NCBI RefSeq assembly: GCF_001592005.1
Contig: NZ_BCVZ01000018.1
Location: forward strand, 1 to 64,000
Source: Bacillus sonorensis NBRC 101234 = KCTC 13918
Lineage (GTDB): Bacteria; Bacillota; Bacilli; Bacillales; Bacillaceae
Reading direction: 5' to 3'
DNA: 64,000 nt
The translations under genes were made by a program, and so were the position numbers. The notes under the pieces are model-generated. The model saw only the letters and a list, made by a program, of their open reading frames with translations, searched no databases and had not been told where the DNA came from. Below, piece after piece: positions 18,151 to 27,335 of the stretch. How positions within the stretch are numbered: position 1 is the stretch's first letter; every line of letters starts with the position of its first letter.

Positions 18151-19479
18151 ATGAATGCAGTTGTGATTGCGGTTATCATTATGCTTATATTAAGCCTGCT
18201 GCGGGTCAATGTCGTCATTGCCCTGATGGTGGGCGCCCTCGCCGGCGGTCTGACGGGCGGACTAGGACTTGGCCAGACAGTCAGCGTTTTTACCGAAGGA
18301 CTCGGAGGCAATGCGACAGTAGCGGTCAGCTACGCGCTTCTCGGGGCATTTGCGGTTGCCTTGACAAAAACGGGTCTCCCGGATGCGATGGTTGAGGCCG
18401 CTGTAAGGCTGATCGGCAAAGAAGGGGATGCGCGGCGAAAAACACTTTCAAAAGTATTGATCGTCTTCGTGATTTTAATCGTTTCATGTATGTCGCAAAA
18501 CGTCGTTCCCGTCCATATCGCATTTATACCGGTTTTGATTCCGCCTTTATTGAAAATTTTAAACGAGCTGCAAGTTGACCGCAGGTTGATCGCATGTGTG
18601 ATGACCTTCGGTTTAACAGCTCCCTATATTTTGCTCCCGGTTGGATTTGGACAGATTTTTCAGGGGATTTTAAAAGACAACATGAAAGATGCGGGGCTTT
18701 CTGTTACGCTTGCGGATATTCCGGTTGCGATGGTGATTCCGGTTGCGGGTATGATTGTCGGTCTGCTGCTTGCCGTTTTTGTATACCGTAAACCCCGCAC
18801 ATATGACATGAAGGAAATCGCCGGTCAAAAGCCTGTGTCTTATACGAAAAAAAGCCTCACCATCGCGGTGCTGGCCATTGCCGTTTCATTGTCTGTGCAG
18901 CTTTATTTATCACAGAGCCTAGACGTTGACGGCATGATATTCGGCGCTCTCAGCGGTTTAGCGGTGCTATTCGTAAGCGGTGCGATGAAAAAAGGCGAAG
19001 CGGACGAACTGATCACAAACGGGATGAACATGATGGCGTTTATCGGGTTTGTGATGCTGGCGGCTGCGGGGTTTGCCAGCGTGCTTGAAAAAACCGGAGA
19101 TGTGAAGGCGCTCGTGGAAGCATCAACCGGAATGATCAGCCATAACCAGGTGATTGGGGCATTGCTGATGCTGGTTGTCGGTCTGCTGATTACGATGGGG
19201 ATCGGGTCATCGTTTGCGACGATTCCGATTATCACGACTATTTTTGTTCCGCTTTGCCTGCAGCTCGGCTTCAGCCCGATGGCGACGATCGCCATTATCG
19301 GAACGGCTGCCGCATTGGGTGATGCGGGTTCTCCGGCCAGTGACAGTACGCTTGGCCCGACATCAGGTTTGAACGCGGACGGACAGCACCACCACATTTG
19401 GGACACTTGCGTTCCGACATTCATCTATTATAATATTCCGCTCATCCTGTTCGGCTGGATCGCAGCGATGGTTCTTTAA
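18151..19479 (+). CDS. yuiF: YuiF, Na+/H+ antiporter-like amino-acid (histidine?) transporter
   Basis: A 442-residue polytopic membrane protein of the Na+/H+ antiporter / ion-transporter superfamily, with about 11-12 hydrophobic segments. The duplicated loops S-C-M-S-Q-N-V-V-P-V-H and D-A-G-S-P-A-S-D-S-T-L-G-P-T-S are the conserved transport regions. I recall YuiF being linked to histidine uptake in B. subtilis; substrate is inference. ATG 18151 follows SD CGGAGG; an upstream GTG-like start at 18133 is less likely. Confidence 0.85.
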   Translation: MNAVVIAVIIMLILSLLRVNVVIALMVGALAGGLTGGLGLGQTVSVFTEGLGGNATVAVSYALLGAFAVALTKTGLPDAMVEAAVRLIGKEGDARRKTLSKVLIVFVILIVSCMSQNVVPVHIAFIPVLIPPLLKILNELQVDRRLIACVMTFGLTAPYILLPVGFGQIFQGILKDNMKDAGLSVTLADIPVAMVIPVAGMIVGLLLAVFVYRKPRTYDMKEIAGQKPVSYTKKSLTIAVLAIAVSLSVQLYLSQSLDVDGMIFGALSGLAVLFVSGAMKKGEADELITNGMNMMAFIGFVMLAAAGFASVLEKTGDVKALVEASTGMISHNQVIGALLMLVVGLLITMGIGSSFATIPIITTIFVPLCLQLGFSPMATIAIIGTAAALGDAGSPASDSTLGPTSGLNADGQHHHIWDTCVPTFIYYNIPLILFGWIAAMVL

Positions 19480-19508
19480 AAAATTCCCCTCTGAAGGGGA
19501 ATTTTTTT
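19478..19508 (+). terminator. Terminator after yuiF
   Basis: Stem AAAAAATTCCCCT / AAGGGGAATTTTTTT with a 3-base loop. Confidence 0.88.
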
Positions 19509-19517
19509 GTTAAAATG

Positions 19518-19551
19518 AAAAACAGAACCTGAAAGCGGTTCTGTTTTTTTA
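19518..19551. terminator. Terminator at the end of bioY
   Basis: Stem AAAACAGAACC / GGTTCTGTTTTTTT with a 7-base loop, overlapping the bioY stop codon. It adds a second barrier for yuiF read-through and can end bioY transcripts on the other strand. Confidence 0.75.
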
Positions 19552-20145
19552 GAATGAAGGATTTCTATTAAAGCCTGCCGCCTTTTGAACAGCGCGGTAC
19601 ACTTTTGAAGCAAGCGCGGCCAGCAGAATGGAAAATGCAAAGTCTTTGATAAAAAACCAGACCATCGATTTCCATGCCGCCGTATACGTTACCGGCGTGT
19701 TGAGCCAATATTTAAAAGCGAGATACATATAGTTGACACCGATGAAATAGATGACGGCCGTACCGATGACAGAAGCCGCAAAAAAATGCTTTGTTTGCGG
19801 ATCAGCTTTTCTGTCGGTCACCCAGCCCGCGGCATATGCCGCAGGGATATAGGACAAAATAAACCCGCCGCTGCCTTTGAAAAGAGCGGAAATTCCGCCG
19901 GAAAAGTGTGCGAAAACAGGGGCTCCCATAAAGCCGACGAGCGCATAAACAATCATTGCAAGCGCTCCTAGTCTGCGCCCGAGCAGCAGACCTGAGAGCA
20001 GGCAGAAAAAGGGCTGCATGGTAAGCGGGATGCCGCCGATTTGCAGAAAAGGGGCAAACGAAGTCATATTGGCGCCGATCCCCATCAGGGCGGCGAACAT
20101 TCCTACAAGCGCCATGTCACTGGCGCGAAGCTTTTGTTTTTTCAT
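19549..20145 (-). CDS. bioY: Biotin transporter BioY (ECF S component)
   Basis: A 198-residue integral membrane S component that binds biotin and works with the ECF energising module (EcfA1A2T) encoded elsewhere. It has about six membrane helices; the segment G-G-I-P-L-T-M-Q-P-F-F and the following G-L-L-L-G-R-R-L-G-A-L are BioY hallmarks. I take ATG 20145 with AGGAGG upstream; longer in-frame codons extend into the control region. The B. subtilis name is yuiG. A BirA box upstream implies repression by biotin. Confidence 0.94.
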   Translation of the reverse strand: MKKQKLRASDMALVGMFAALMGIGANMTSFAPFLQIGGIPLTMQPFFCLLSGLLLGRRLGALAMIVYALVGFMGAPVFAHFSGGISALFKGSGGFILSYIPAAYAAGWVTDRKADPQTKHFFAASVIGTAVIYFIGVNYMYLAFKYWLNTPVTYTAAWKSMVWFFIKDFAFSILLAALASKVYRAVQKAAGFNRNPSF

Positions 20146-20198
20146 GTTTGTTCCTCCTATGAATGTCACATCATTATCGTAAAAGACGATTGAATAGT

Positions 20199-20229
20199 TT
20201 GTCAACCTTGTTTTTATATAAGTTAACAA
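20199..20229. promoter_or_regulatory. BirA operator upstream of bioY
   Basis: TTGTCAACC - N13 - AGTTAACAA is a near-perfect match to the Bacillus BirA palindrome (TTGTTAACC - N13 - GGTTAACAA as I recall it). On the minus strand the box contains TTGACA, which can serve as the bioY -35, with TACGAT 18 bases further. Bound biotinyl-AMP-BirA would block it. Confidence 0.78.
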
Positions 20230-20244
20230 AAGGGAGGGAGCCAT

Positions 20245-20841
20245 ATGTATTTTGGAAAAATAAAACGGCACAGCCTGACTGACAGAGTGCCACCCAACCA
20301 AAATGTCACGACATCATTTCCGGTGCTGCATGCCGGGAGTGTGCCGGATTATCAAGATTTATCAAAATGGAATCTGCAAATTTACGGTCTGGTCGAATCT
20401 CCGCTTCTGTTGACCTTTGACGAGCTGAAAAAGCTGCCGCAAAGCGAAGTGTCCCATGATATACATTGTGTGACAGGCTGGTCAAAGCTTGATACCGTCT
20501 GGAAAGGCGTCAAAACAAAAGAGATAGCCAAAAGGGTCAAGCCGCTTGAGGAAGCAAGATTTGTCATCCTTCATGCAGAGGAGGGCTGGACGACAAATGT
20601 TCCCCTTGATGACTTTTTGAGGGAATCCTCTTTGCTGGCCCATTCGTATAACGGCGTTCCGCTCACTCCTGAGCACGGCTTCCCGCTCAGAGCCGTCATG
20701 CCGCATCTCTATTTCTGGAAAAGCGCTAAATGGCTGAGAGGTATCCAATTTACAAAGGAAAACCATCCAGGATTTTGGGAGAAAAACGGCTACCATATGA
20801 GGGGAGATCCGTGGAAGGAAGAAAGGTACAGCTTTGATTAG
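20245..20841 (+). CDS. yuiH: Sulfite-oxidase-family molybdopterin protein YuiH
   Basis: A 198-residue cytoplasmic oxidoreductase of the sulfite oxidase / MsrP molybdopterin fold. The molybdenum-ligand cysteine is in H-D-I-H-C-V-T-G-W-S, followed by W-K-G-V; G-F-P-L-R and K-W-L-R-G-I are further fold signatures. No Tat signal peptide is present. ATG start with GGGAGGGAG upstream. It is divergent from bioY. Substrate unknown. Confidence 0.88.
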   Translation: MYFGKIKRHSLTDRVPPNQNVTTSFPVLHAGSVPDYQDLSKWNLQIYGLVESPLLLTFDELKKLPQSEVSHDIHCVTGWSKLDTVWKGVKTKEIAKRVKPLEEARFVILHAEEGWTTNVPLDDFLRESSLLAHSYNGVPLTPEHGFPLRAVMPHLYFWKSAKWLRGIQFTKENHPGFWEKNGYHMRGDPWKEERYSFD

Positions 20842-20911
20842 TCTATTAGCGGAGCCGCTACATAGGTGAAATGAATACCGATATGCGTATGAGTCAAATA
20901 TTGATTCAACC

Positions 20912-20946
20912 AAAAAAGCAGGAGCCCGCTGCGAGCCCCTGCTTTC
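20912..20946 (-). terminator. Terminator after ald
   Basis: A bulged GC-rich stem (AAAGCAGG ... CCTGCTTT) has six T on the minus strand, immediately past the ald stop. It may also stop yuiH transcripts. Confidence 0.75.
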
Positions 20947-20951
20947 ATCTA

Positions 20952-22091
20952 TTAAGCTTCAGTGGCGGATGACGAGTTTTCAATCGCCAGTTCCACCGGC
21001 ACGTAATCATACTGTAAATCTTTTGCCACCGCTTCATATGTGATGTGTCCGTTTGCGACATTGACTCCGGCTTTTAAGGCGGCGTTTTCGAGGATCGCTT
21101 TCACTGCGCCTTTGTTAGCGATTTCAAGAGCGTATGGCACAGTAACATTCGTCAACGCCACGGTAGATGTTCTCGGCACGGCCCCCGGCATGTTGGCGAC
21201 GGCGTAATGGACGATTCCGTGTTTTTCGTAGGTCGGGTTGTCATGGGTCGTAATATGATCGACCGTTTCCACAATGCCGCCCTGGTCGATGGCGACATCG
21301 ACGATCACGGAGCCCGGCTTCATCTGCTTCACCATCTCCTCCGTCACCAAAGTCGGAGCTTTGGCGCCCGGGATCAGCACTGCACATATGAGAAGATCTG
21401 CTTCAGCCACAGCGTCGGCGATATTGACCGGATTGGACATGAGCGTTTGAATTTGATGGCCGAACTGATCGTCAAGCTGGCGCAGCCGGTCTGCATTCAG
21501 GTCAATCATGGTCACGTCCGCCCCAAGACCGACTGCAACCTTGGCGGCGTTTGTGCCGACAACGCCGCCGCCGATAATGATCACTTTTCCCCGCGCCACA
21601 CCGGGAACCCCGGCTAATAAGATTCCTTTTCCTCCTTTTGGCTTTTCAAGGAACTGCGCGCCGATTTGCGCAGCCATCCGTCCGGCTACTTCCGACATCG
21701 GCGTCAGCAAAGGAAGAGAGCGCCCGTCGCTCACCGTTTCATAAGCGATGGCAGTCACGCCTTTTTGTTTCAGCGCTTCAGCCAGGGAAGGCTCTGCTGC
21801 CAGATGCAGATAAGTGAACAAGATCAAGCCTTCTCTGAAATACGGATATTCTTCCGGAAGGGGCTCTTTTACTTTCATCACCATCTCGGCTGCATTCCAG
21901 ACGGCTTTCGCCTGTTCGGCGATTTCGGCTCCCACAGATACATAATCTTCGTTGTCAAAACCGCTTCCAGCACCGGCATTTGCTTCTATGATGACGCGGT
22001 GCCCTGCGGCGATCAGCTGTGAAGCTGCACCAGGCGTCAAAGCCACCCTGTTTTCATTGTTTTTAATTTCTTTTGGAACCCCGATTATCAT
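20952..22091 (-). CDS. ald: Alanine dehydrogenase
   Basis: A 379-residue NAD-dependent enzyme interconverting L-alanine and pyruvate plus ammonia; in Bacillus it supports alanine use and sporulation. Visible are the N-terminal [16 protein letters not shown] signature, catalytic Lys in M-K-V-K-E-P, His in Y-L-H-L-A-A, and the NAD motif [13 protein letters not shown] 22091 with GGAGGAGC upstream. The activator gene adeR follows upstream in the same orientation. Confidence 0.97.
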   Translation of the reverse strand: MIIGVPKEIKNNENRVALTPGAASQLIAAGHRVIIEANAGAGSGFDNEDYVSVGAEIAEQAKAVWNAAEMVMKVKEPLPEEYPYFREGLILFTYLHLAAEPSLAEALKQKGVTAIAYETVSDGRSLPLLTPMSEVAGRMAAQIGAQFLEKPKGGKGILLAGVPGVARGKVIIIGGGVVGTNAAKVAVGLGADVTMIDLNADRLRQLDDQFGHQIQTLMSNPVNIADAVAEADLLICAVLIPGAKAPTLVTEEMVKQMKPGSVIVDVAIDQGGIVETVDHITTHDNPTYEKHGIVHYAVANMPGAVPRTSTVALTNVTVPYALEIANKGAVKAILENAALKAGVNVANGHITYEAVAKDLQYDYVPVELAIENSSSATEA

Positions 22092-22182
22092 CGCGAATCG
22101 CTCCTCCTTTTTTAGGAAAACTTCTGTTACTTTAGTTTATATTGATTTTTTTGAATTTTCTTTGTTTGATTAGAAAAATAAA

Positions 22183-22220
22183 AAAACATGCATTTGTGGA
22201 ATTTCACAAATGCATGTTTT
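22183..22220 (-). terminator. Terminator overlapping the end of adeR
   Basis: A 16-bp hairpin (AAAACATGCATTTGTG and complement) includes the last adeR codons and stop, followed on the minus strand by a T-rich run. It separates adeR from ald transcription. Confidence 0.8.
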
Positions 22221-23442
22221 GCAGCTTGATTTCAAGATAAATCGAGAATTTCTCGTTAATGTTTTTCAAATCGATTTCTGCGATTTTACTAATCCGCTTG
22301 AGCCTGTAGTTTAATGTATTGACATGAATGTTCAGCTTTTTGGCGGCGGTGTTTACATTGCTGTCGCATTCGATGAATTGTTCAAGGGTTTCGACTAGGT
22401 TGGAATGGTGTACCTTGTCGTACGCCTCAAGCCGTGTCAAAGAATAGTTGGGATAGCTGTCATGCTTTCGTTTTTCGGCAAGCACGTCAAGATATTGGTA
22501 AATGCCAAGCTCAGAAAAACTGACAAGGTGCTTCGTTTCTGCAGCAAACCGCTCTTTCACCTTTAAAACCGAGAGCGCTTCCTGGTATGACTGATGAACG
22601 CGCGTGATCGATTCATATATTCCGCCGATCGACAAGGTACAATCATGCAGCTTATAGCGTTCTTCAAGCTGTTTTTGGATATTGACGGCAAATTGTTTTA
22701 AATCGTTGAAGGGCTGTCCGTTTTCCCCTGTTTTCGGAGAAGCGAGGATGATCAGCTCATTGTAGTCGAGCGTTGTCAGAAGAATTTGCACCTGCTGTGT
22801 CGTTTCCAATAAATAATTGAGCTGTTTTTCGGTTTTCTCCTCAATTTCGCTTTTCAGGCGGACGATCAAAACGGAATAAGAAGATGGGACCCTGATGCCG
22901 AGCTGGTGAAAGCCGTCTGCGATTTCCTGTTCCTCTGATATGTGCCCGGTGAGCAGCTTCCAGAAAAACTCCTGGCTGCGCTGTTCGTTTTTTCTTTTGC
23001 GGACCTGATAAGGCAAAAGCTTATTTTTTACGGATTCAGCTGCAAGCTTCAATAGATGCAGCTCTTCGTCAGAGAGTGTTTTATGGCTTTCCAGCGCCCA
23101 AATAAATCCGATGACTTCGCTGTTTTTCCAGATTGAAATCGCCACGCGGCTGCTCAGTCCGACTTCATCGATTTGTTCTACTCTGATCGGCTCGTCCGTT
23201 TTCAACAGAGCGGGGATGGTCCCGTCTTTCCAGAGCTTGTTGATTACTTTTTCAGGAACGCGGCGGCCGATAATCGTCGAGGTTCTCGCCGGATCGGTAT
23301 AGTCGCTGTGTGTGCTGTAGGCGAGGAGCCGGTGATTGACATCTTCGATTGTAATAGGACAGTTCAGCACTTCGCTGATATGATCTGCGACATCTTCCAG
23401 ACGGTCATAGTTGTATTTAAAAGGATTCATTCGATTGTTCAT
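22204..23442 (-). CDS. adeR: PucR/CdaR-type regulator AdeR (activator of ald)
   Basis: A 412-residue transcription factor. The N-terminal ~150 residues form a sensory (GAF-like) domain, a GGDEF-like middle region follows, and the C-terminus has the PucR helix-turn-helix: N-V-N-T-A-A-K-K-L-N-I-H-V-N-T-L-N-Y-R-L-K-R. In B. subtilis AdeR (YukF) activates ald with alanine. ATG 23442 has AGGGG six bases upstream. It is divergent from the alanine symporter, which it could also control (inference). Confidence 0.9.
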   Translation of the reverse strand: MNNRMNPFKYNYDRLEDVADHISEVLNCPITIEDVNHRLLAYSTHSDYTDPARTSTIIGRRVPEKVINKLWKDGTIPALLKTDEPIRVEQIDEVGLSSRVAISIWKNSEVIGFIWALESHKTLSDEELHLLKLAAESVKNKLLPYQVRKRKNEQRSQEFFWKLLTGHISEEQEIADGFHQLGIRVPSSYSVLIVRLKSEIEEKTEKQLNYLLETTQQVQILLTTLDYNELIILASPKTGENGQPFNDLKQFAVNIQKQLEERYKLHDCTLSIGGIYESITRVHQSYQEALSVLKVKERFAAETKHLVSFSELGIYQYLDVLAEKRKHDSYPNYSLTRLEAYDKVHHSNLVETLEQFIECDSNVNTAAKKLNIHVNTLNYRLKRISKIAEIDLKNINEKFSIYLEIKLQNMHL

Positions 23443-23477
23443 AAAAAACCCCTACTTTATGTTTGCAAAAAAATTTT

Positions 23478-23506
23478 TTGACATATACCCATCTTACTTT
23501 TATTAT
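23478..23506 (+). promoter_or_regulatory. Sigma-A promoter of the alanine symporter
   Basis: TTGACA (23478-23483), 17 bases, TATTAT (23501-23506). A short inverted repeat (CATTTAT ... ATAAATG, about 23552-23574) lies downstream and could be an operator. Confidence 0.65.
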
Positions 23507-23604
23507 GGTTATAGTTGTTTGTGAAAATCAACAAAAAAGTTGGAGTTCATTTATTAATTTTCATAAATGATGAGACGACATGCAATTAAGAGGAGAAGGA
23601 AAGA

Positions 23605-25008
23605 GTGTTTATTTTAGAGAAAATCAACGGAATTTTGTGGGGAGTACCTGGAATTGTCCTGCTTGTCGGCACCGGAATTTTTCTGACGATGGTGCTGCGG
23701 GGGCTGCAATTTAAAAGATTAATATATGCATTTAAACTCGCTTTTGGGAAAGAAAAAGAATCGTCCGGGGCAGAAGGGGATGTCAGCAACTTTAAAGCTT
23801 TGATGACGACCCTTGCCGGAACGATCGGAAACGGCAATATCGCCGGCGTGGCAACGGCGATTACAGTCGGGGGACCGGGCGCTTTGTTTTGGATGTGGCT
23901 CGTCGGCCTTTTAGGCATGGCCACCAAATACAGTGAAGCGCTGCTGGCGGTGAAATACCGGGTCAAAAATGAACGCGGGGAATACTCCGGGGGACCGATG
24001 TATTATGTAGAAAAAGGACTGGGGAAGAAATGGAAGCCGCTTGCCGTCTTATTCGCGCTTTCAGGTGTGCTCGCTTCATTTGGAATCGGAGACTCGGTCC
24101 AATCCAATACGATTTCTGAAGTCGTTACTCAAAGCTTTGCAATTCCCGGCTGGGTGATCGGCCTTATTCTCGCCGTATTAACGGCGGCGATTATTTTCGG
24201 CGGATTTCAGCGTGTCAGTGCTGTTGCGAGCATCTTTGTGCCGATTATGGCGATCCTTTATATCGGCGGCTCGCTGATCATTATTTTTATGCACTATGAT
24301 CAAATCATCCCGGCGTTTCAGCTGATTTTCCACCATGCTTTCAACCCTGTTTCAGTAGCGGGCGGCTTTTCGGGTGTGGTTGTTTCAGAAGCGATCAGAA
24401 ACGGAATGTCAAAAGGGATCTTTTCGAATGAAGCGGGTCTCGGAACAGCGGCTTTGATTGCAGGAAACGCGAAATCCGACCATCCCGTTAAATCGGCCCT
24501 GGTTGCGATGACGGGAACGTTCATTGTCACGTTGATCGTTTGTACAATGACCGGGCTTGTGCTGATTATTACGGGCTTTTGGGATCCTTCAGGCGGATTG
24601 ATCTCAGGCGTTGCACATGATGCGTCCCTTGATGCAGGCGCACTGACAAACGCGGCGTTTGCTTCTTCATTAGGAGCGGCCGGCAAATACATCGTCACAT
24701 TTTCAGTCATCTTTTTCGGCTACTCGACAATTGTCGGCTGGTATGTTTATGGAGAAAAATGTCTGGAATATTTGGTCGGTTTAAAATGGGTGCCGATTTA
24801 CCGGATCGTGTATGTGTTTGCGGCATACTACGGAGCCGTGGCAAGCCTGGACACCGTCTGGGCTTTCGCGGATATGGCGAACGCTATCATGATGATCCCG
24901 AACCTTGTGGCTCTTATTCTGCTATGGAAAGTCATCCGCGCAGAAACCGACGATTTCTTTTTACACCATTACAACAAGGAAAAGGATGCTGAGCTAAAAG
25001 CCGGCTGA
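23605..25008 (+). CDS. Sodium:alanine symporter (AGCS family)
   Basis: A 467-residue transporter of the alanine/glycine:cation symporter family with about 11 membrane helices. Family motifs visible are G-T-I-G-N-G-N-I-A-G-V-A-T-A near residue 75, S-G-G-P-M-Y-Y-V, and F-S-N-E-A-G-L-G-T-A-A. GTG start with SD AGGAGAAGGA. Placement next to adeR and ald suggests uptake of alanine for Ald. I do not recall this gene here in B. subtilis, so I give no symbol. Confidence 0.9.
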   Translation: MFILEKINGILWGVPGIVLLVGTGIFLTMVLRGLQFKRLIYAFKLAFGKEKESSGAEGDVSNFKALMTTLAGTIGNGNIAGVATAITVGGPGALFWMWLVGLLGMATKYSEALLAVKYRVKNERGEYSGGPMYYVEKGLGKKWKPLAVLFALSGVLASFGIGDSVQSNTISEVVTQSFAIPGWVIGLILAVLTAAIIFGGFQRVSAVASIFVPIMAILYIGGSLIIIFMHYDQIIPAFQLIFHHAFNPVSVAGGFSGVVVSEAIRNGMSKGIFSNEAGLGTAALIAGNAKSDHPVKSALVAMTGTFIVTLIVCTMTGLVLIITGFWDPSGGLISGVAHDASLDAGALTNAAFASSLGAAGKYIVTFSVIFFGYSTIVGWYVYGEKCLEYLVGLKWVPIYRIVYVFAAYYGAVASLDTVWAFADMANAIMMIPNLVALILLWKVIRAETDDFFLHHYNKEKDAELKAG

Positions 25009-25374
25009 TCGGCAAAAACAGCCTGCCTCAAGACGGGGGCGGGCTGTTTTGCTATCCAAATTCCTTCATTATTATGTGATCCACCCTTTTTACTATGGTC
25101 TGTTCGGGTTCAAACCGCGTCTTCCTGAATAGTCTATTAGAACCATGTCTTTTGATCTGATCCGTACCGGTACTTGAAATTGAGATATTTTTACTAGATA
25201 TCTATAATTTTAGTTGGTTGGAAATAGAGGAACAATAAACCTTTAGACTCATTTTGTAAAATTACAACAGATTTGTTTGACTGTGCCTCAATCTTGTTTT
25301 TATAATAAAAACGTTCAAAAAAATAAGTTATTTAGCCCATATCTAGGGCGAATAGCGCAGGAGGTATAAGGAAT
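25009..25374 (+). other. Symporter terminator and control region of the yuk type VII operon
   Basis: A hairpin at 25015-25051 (AAAACAGCCTGCC / GGCGGGCTGTTTT) ends the symporter gene. The next 220 bases are AT-rich with no ORF I can support. They hold the yukE promoter (listed separately) and probably regulator sites; in B. subtilis this operon depends on DegS-DegU, but I could not assign a DegU site by eye. Confidence 0.6.
25277..25306 (+). promoter_or_regulatory. Putative sigma-A promoter of the yuk operon
   Basis: TTGACT (25277-25282), 18-base spacer, TATAAT (25301-25306), 69 bases ahead of the yukE ATG. Confidence 0.65.
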
Positions 25375-25671
25375 ATGTCAGGAATCATTCGTGTGACGCC
25401 GGCGGAACTCCGGCAAATGGCTGACAGATATCAAAAGGAAAGCGGAGATGTAACTGAACAGGTAAACCAGCGTCTTGATCAAATGATCAATCAGCTTCAG
25501 GATATGTGGGAAGGTGAATCAAGCCGTGCATTCGCAGAGCAATATCAAGAGCTAAGACCTTCTTTTCTAAAAATGGCTGAACTTCTAAGTGACGTCTCCA
25601 AACAGCTTCATCAGACTGCTAACACTCTTGAAAGCACTGACCAAGACATCGCTAGCCAAATCCGCGGCTAA
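25375..25671 (+). CDS. yukE: WXG100 protein YukE (type VII secretion substrate)
   Basis: A 98-residue helical-hairpin protein with the W-E-G turn at about residues 46-48, the defining WXG100 motif. It is the small secreted substrate and probable structural partner of the ESX-like machine. No signal peptide, as expected. SD AGGAGG lies before ATG 25375. First gene of the operon; its C-terminus (S-T-D-Q-D-I-A-S-Q-I-R-G) is nearly identical to B. subtilis YukE, where the last residues are needed for export. Confidence 0.96.
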   Translation: MSGIIRVTPAELRQMADRYQKESGDVTEQVNQRLDQMINQLQDMWEGESSRAFAEQYQELRPSFLKMAELLSDVSKQLHQTANTLESTDQDIASQIRG

Positions 25672-25749
25672 TTACAGATTAGAAGAACGAGAGAAGCGCC
25701 TAATTCAAAAGAAGATGACGGCGCTTTTTCTATTGAGAGGTGATGAACT

Positions 25750-25989
25750 GTGTACGTCGACATTACCATCGATTTAAAGCACTATGACGGCGGCGCTTTT
25801 GATCTCAGACTGTCAGATTACCATTCTGTTAAAAAGGTCATCGATATCGCATGGCAAGCCAAAAGCATCCCCTTGCCTCCGCGCGAAGGGTACTGGGTAA
25901 GGGTGACGAATAAAGATGCCGTTTTTTCAGGCGAATACACGTTAGCCGACTGCGGGATTACGACAGGTGACCGTCTGGAAATACTATGA
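25750..25989 (+). CDS. yukD: Ubiquitin-like T7SS component YukD (EsaB-like)
   Basis: A 79-residue small protein with the ubiquitin fold pattern (beta-grasp: Y-V-D-I-T-I-D-L start, I-T-T-G-D-R-L-E-I end) but no C-terminal Gly-Gly, so it is not conjugated. YukD/EsaB is required for or modulates type VII secretion. GTG start after GAGAGGTGATG. It lies 78 bases after yukE. Confidence 0.94.
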   Translation: MYVDITIDLKHYDGGAFDLRLSDYHSVKKVIDIAWQAKSIPLPPREGYWVRVTNKDAVFSGEYTLADCGITTGDRLEIL

Positions 25990-26003
25990 AAGGATCTGGA
26001 TGA

Positions 26004-27299
26004 ATGACAGAAAAAAAGAAAACGTATCTGGAAAATCAATTAGAGGCGGTCATGACGAAAGAAGACGACACTTATATCATTCGTTTTCAAAGAGAAAAAA
26101 TCAATCTTGTAAACGGTTTGGAAGCAAACGTCATCAAAGAAGTCAATCCTTCCTTTAAAAAGGAAACCGTTATGACCGATGATGAAGTCCAAATTTCGAT
26201 TCAGCCTCCGTCAGAATACAAGCCATTTCGCCATTTGAAAACGAAAAATAAAAAAAGCAAATGGCTGTTTGCTTATCAGCTCGTCAAGGCTGTTGAAGAG
26301 CATTCAGTCAACAGGCTGCACTTGATCGCGGCACCGGAAAACATTGTCTTTGACAAGGGACTCACCCCCGCATTTTTACATTATGGAGTGAAAGAAAGCA
26401 TTCCGCCATACGAAAACGATGAAGAAAGACTGTTTAATGAAGTGAAAGCGGCGGCGGCGCTGGCCGTCGACTGGGAATTTTCCTTTGAAGATTATTTGAA
26501 ATACAGTGAAACGATAAAGTTCTCAGACGAGGCCAAAGGCATCATCTCAAGCAAAACATACGGTGAATTAAAAGCCTTCATCAAAACGAAGATCGATGAA
26601 CTGGATGCCGAAGAAAAAACGCTTGTCCATCTTCCGAAGAAGAAATGGAAGGTTCAAAGATACATAGGATTGGGACTCATTATATGCTTAATACCGGCCG
26701 TTTTATTTTCATTTTATTCACTGTTCTTTATCCAGCCGAAGCAGGCAGCGTTTATTGACAGCAACCGCTACTTTTTAAATAAACAATACAGCAAAGTCAT
26801 CAGCACGCTTGATAAATATGATGCCGGTGAAATGCCGGAGTCTGTTCAATACCAGCTTGCTTATTCTTATGCGGCGGTTGACAATGTGCTGAAGGAAGCC
26901 AACGGACAGGAAGTCGCCCTGAATTTGCTTACGCTTCAGGCCGATCCGAAGTATTTCCAGTATTTCATTGAAATTGGCCGGGGTGAAAACAAGGAAGCGT
27001 TAGAAACGGCCCACTTGTTGGAGGATGACCGCTGGATCGGCTATGCGATTATCAAATATGAGCAAGAAATCAAAGCGAATGACAAATTGTCGAGCGAAGA
27101 AAGAGAAAAACAGCTTGAACCGCTTGAAAAAGAACTCGAACAAGTGAATGAGAGACGAAAAAAAGCGGAAAACGCCGAAGAAGCCGAGCAGACTTCTGCT
27201 GACCAGCAGCAGGCCGCACAAGAGGCTGAAAAAGCAAAGCAAGAGGCAGAAAAGGAAAAAAAAGAAAAGGAAGACAACAAGAAAAAAGATGACAAATAA
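26004..27299 (+). CDS. yukC: T7SS membrane component YukC (EssB-like)
   Basis: A 431-residue single-pass membrane protein. Residues 1-215 form the cytosolic pseudokinase-like domain, residues about 220-243 the membrane helix, then an extracellular helical region ending in a highly charged Lys/Glu coiled-coil tail (A-E-K-A-K-Q-E-A-E-K-E-K-K). EssB/YukC dimers are the core membrane component of the Firmicutes ESX apparatus. ATG start 15 bases after yukD. Confidence 0.93.
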   Translation: MTEKKKTYLENQLEAVMTKEDDTYIIRFQREKINLVNGLEANVIKEVNPSFKKETVMTDDEVQISIQPPSEYKPFRHLKTKNKKSKWLFAYQLVKAVEEHSVNRLHLIAAPENIVFDKGLTPAFLHYGVKESIPPYENDEERLFNEVKAAAALAVDWEFSFEDYLKYSETIKFSDEAKGIISSKTYGELKAFIKTKIDELDAEEKTLVHLPKKKWKVQRYIGLGLIICLIPAVLFSFYSLFFIQPKQAAFIDSNRYFLNKQYSKVISTLDKYDAGEMPESVQYQLAYSYAAVDNVLKEANGQEVALNLLTLQADPKYFQYFIEIGRGENKEALETAHLLEDDRWIGYAIIKYEQEIKANDKLSSEEREKQLEPLEKELEQVNERRKKAENAEEAEQTSADQQQAAQEAEKAKQEAEKEKKEKEDNKKKDDK

Positions 27300-27335
27300 A
27301 AGCGATAAAACCTGTTGTTTGCAGGAGGCGGAAAA

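Noticed and set aside
27000..27295. Minus-strand frames rich in Phe/Ser opposite the yukC tail
   Set aside because: They are the complement of the Lys/Glu coiled-coil codons in yukC and have no start signals.
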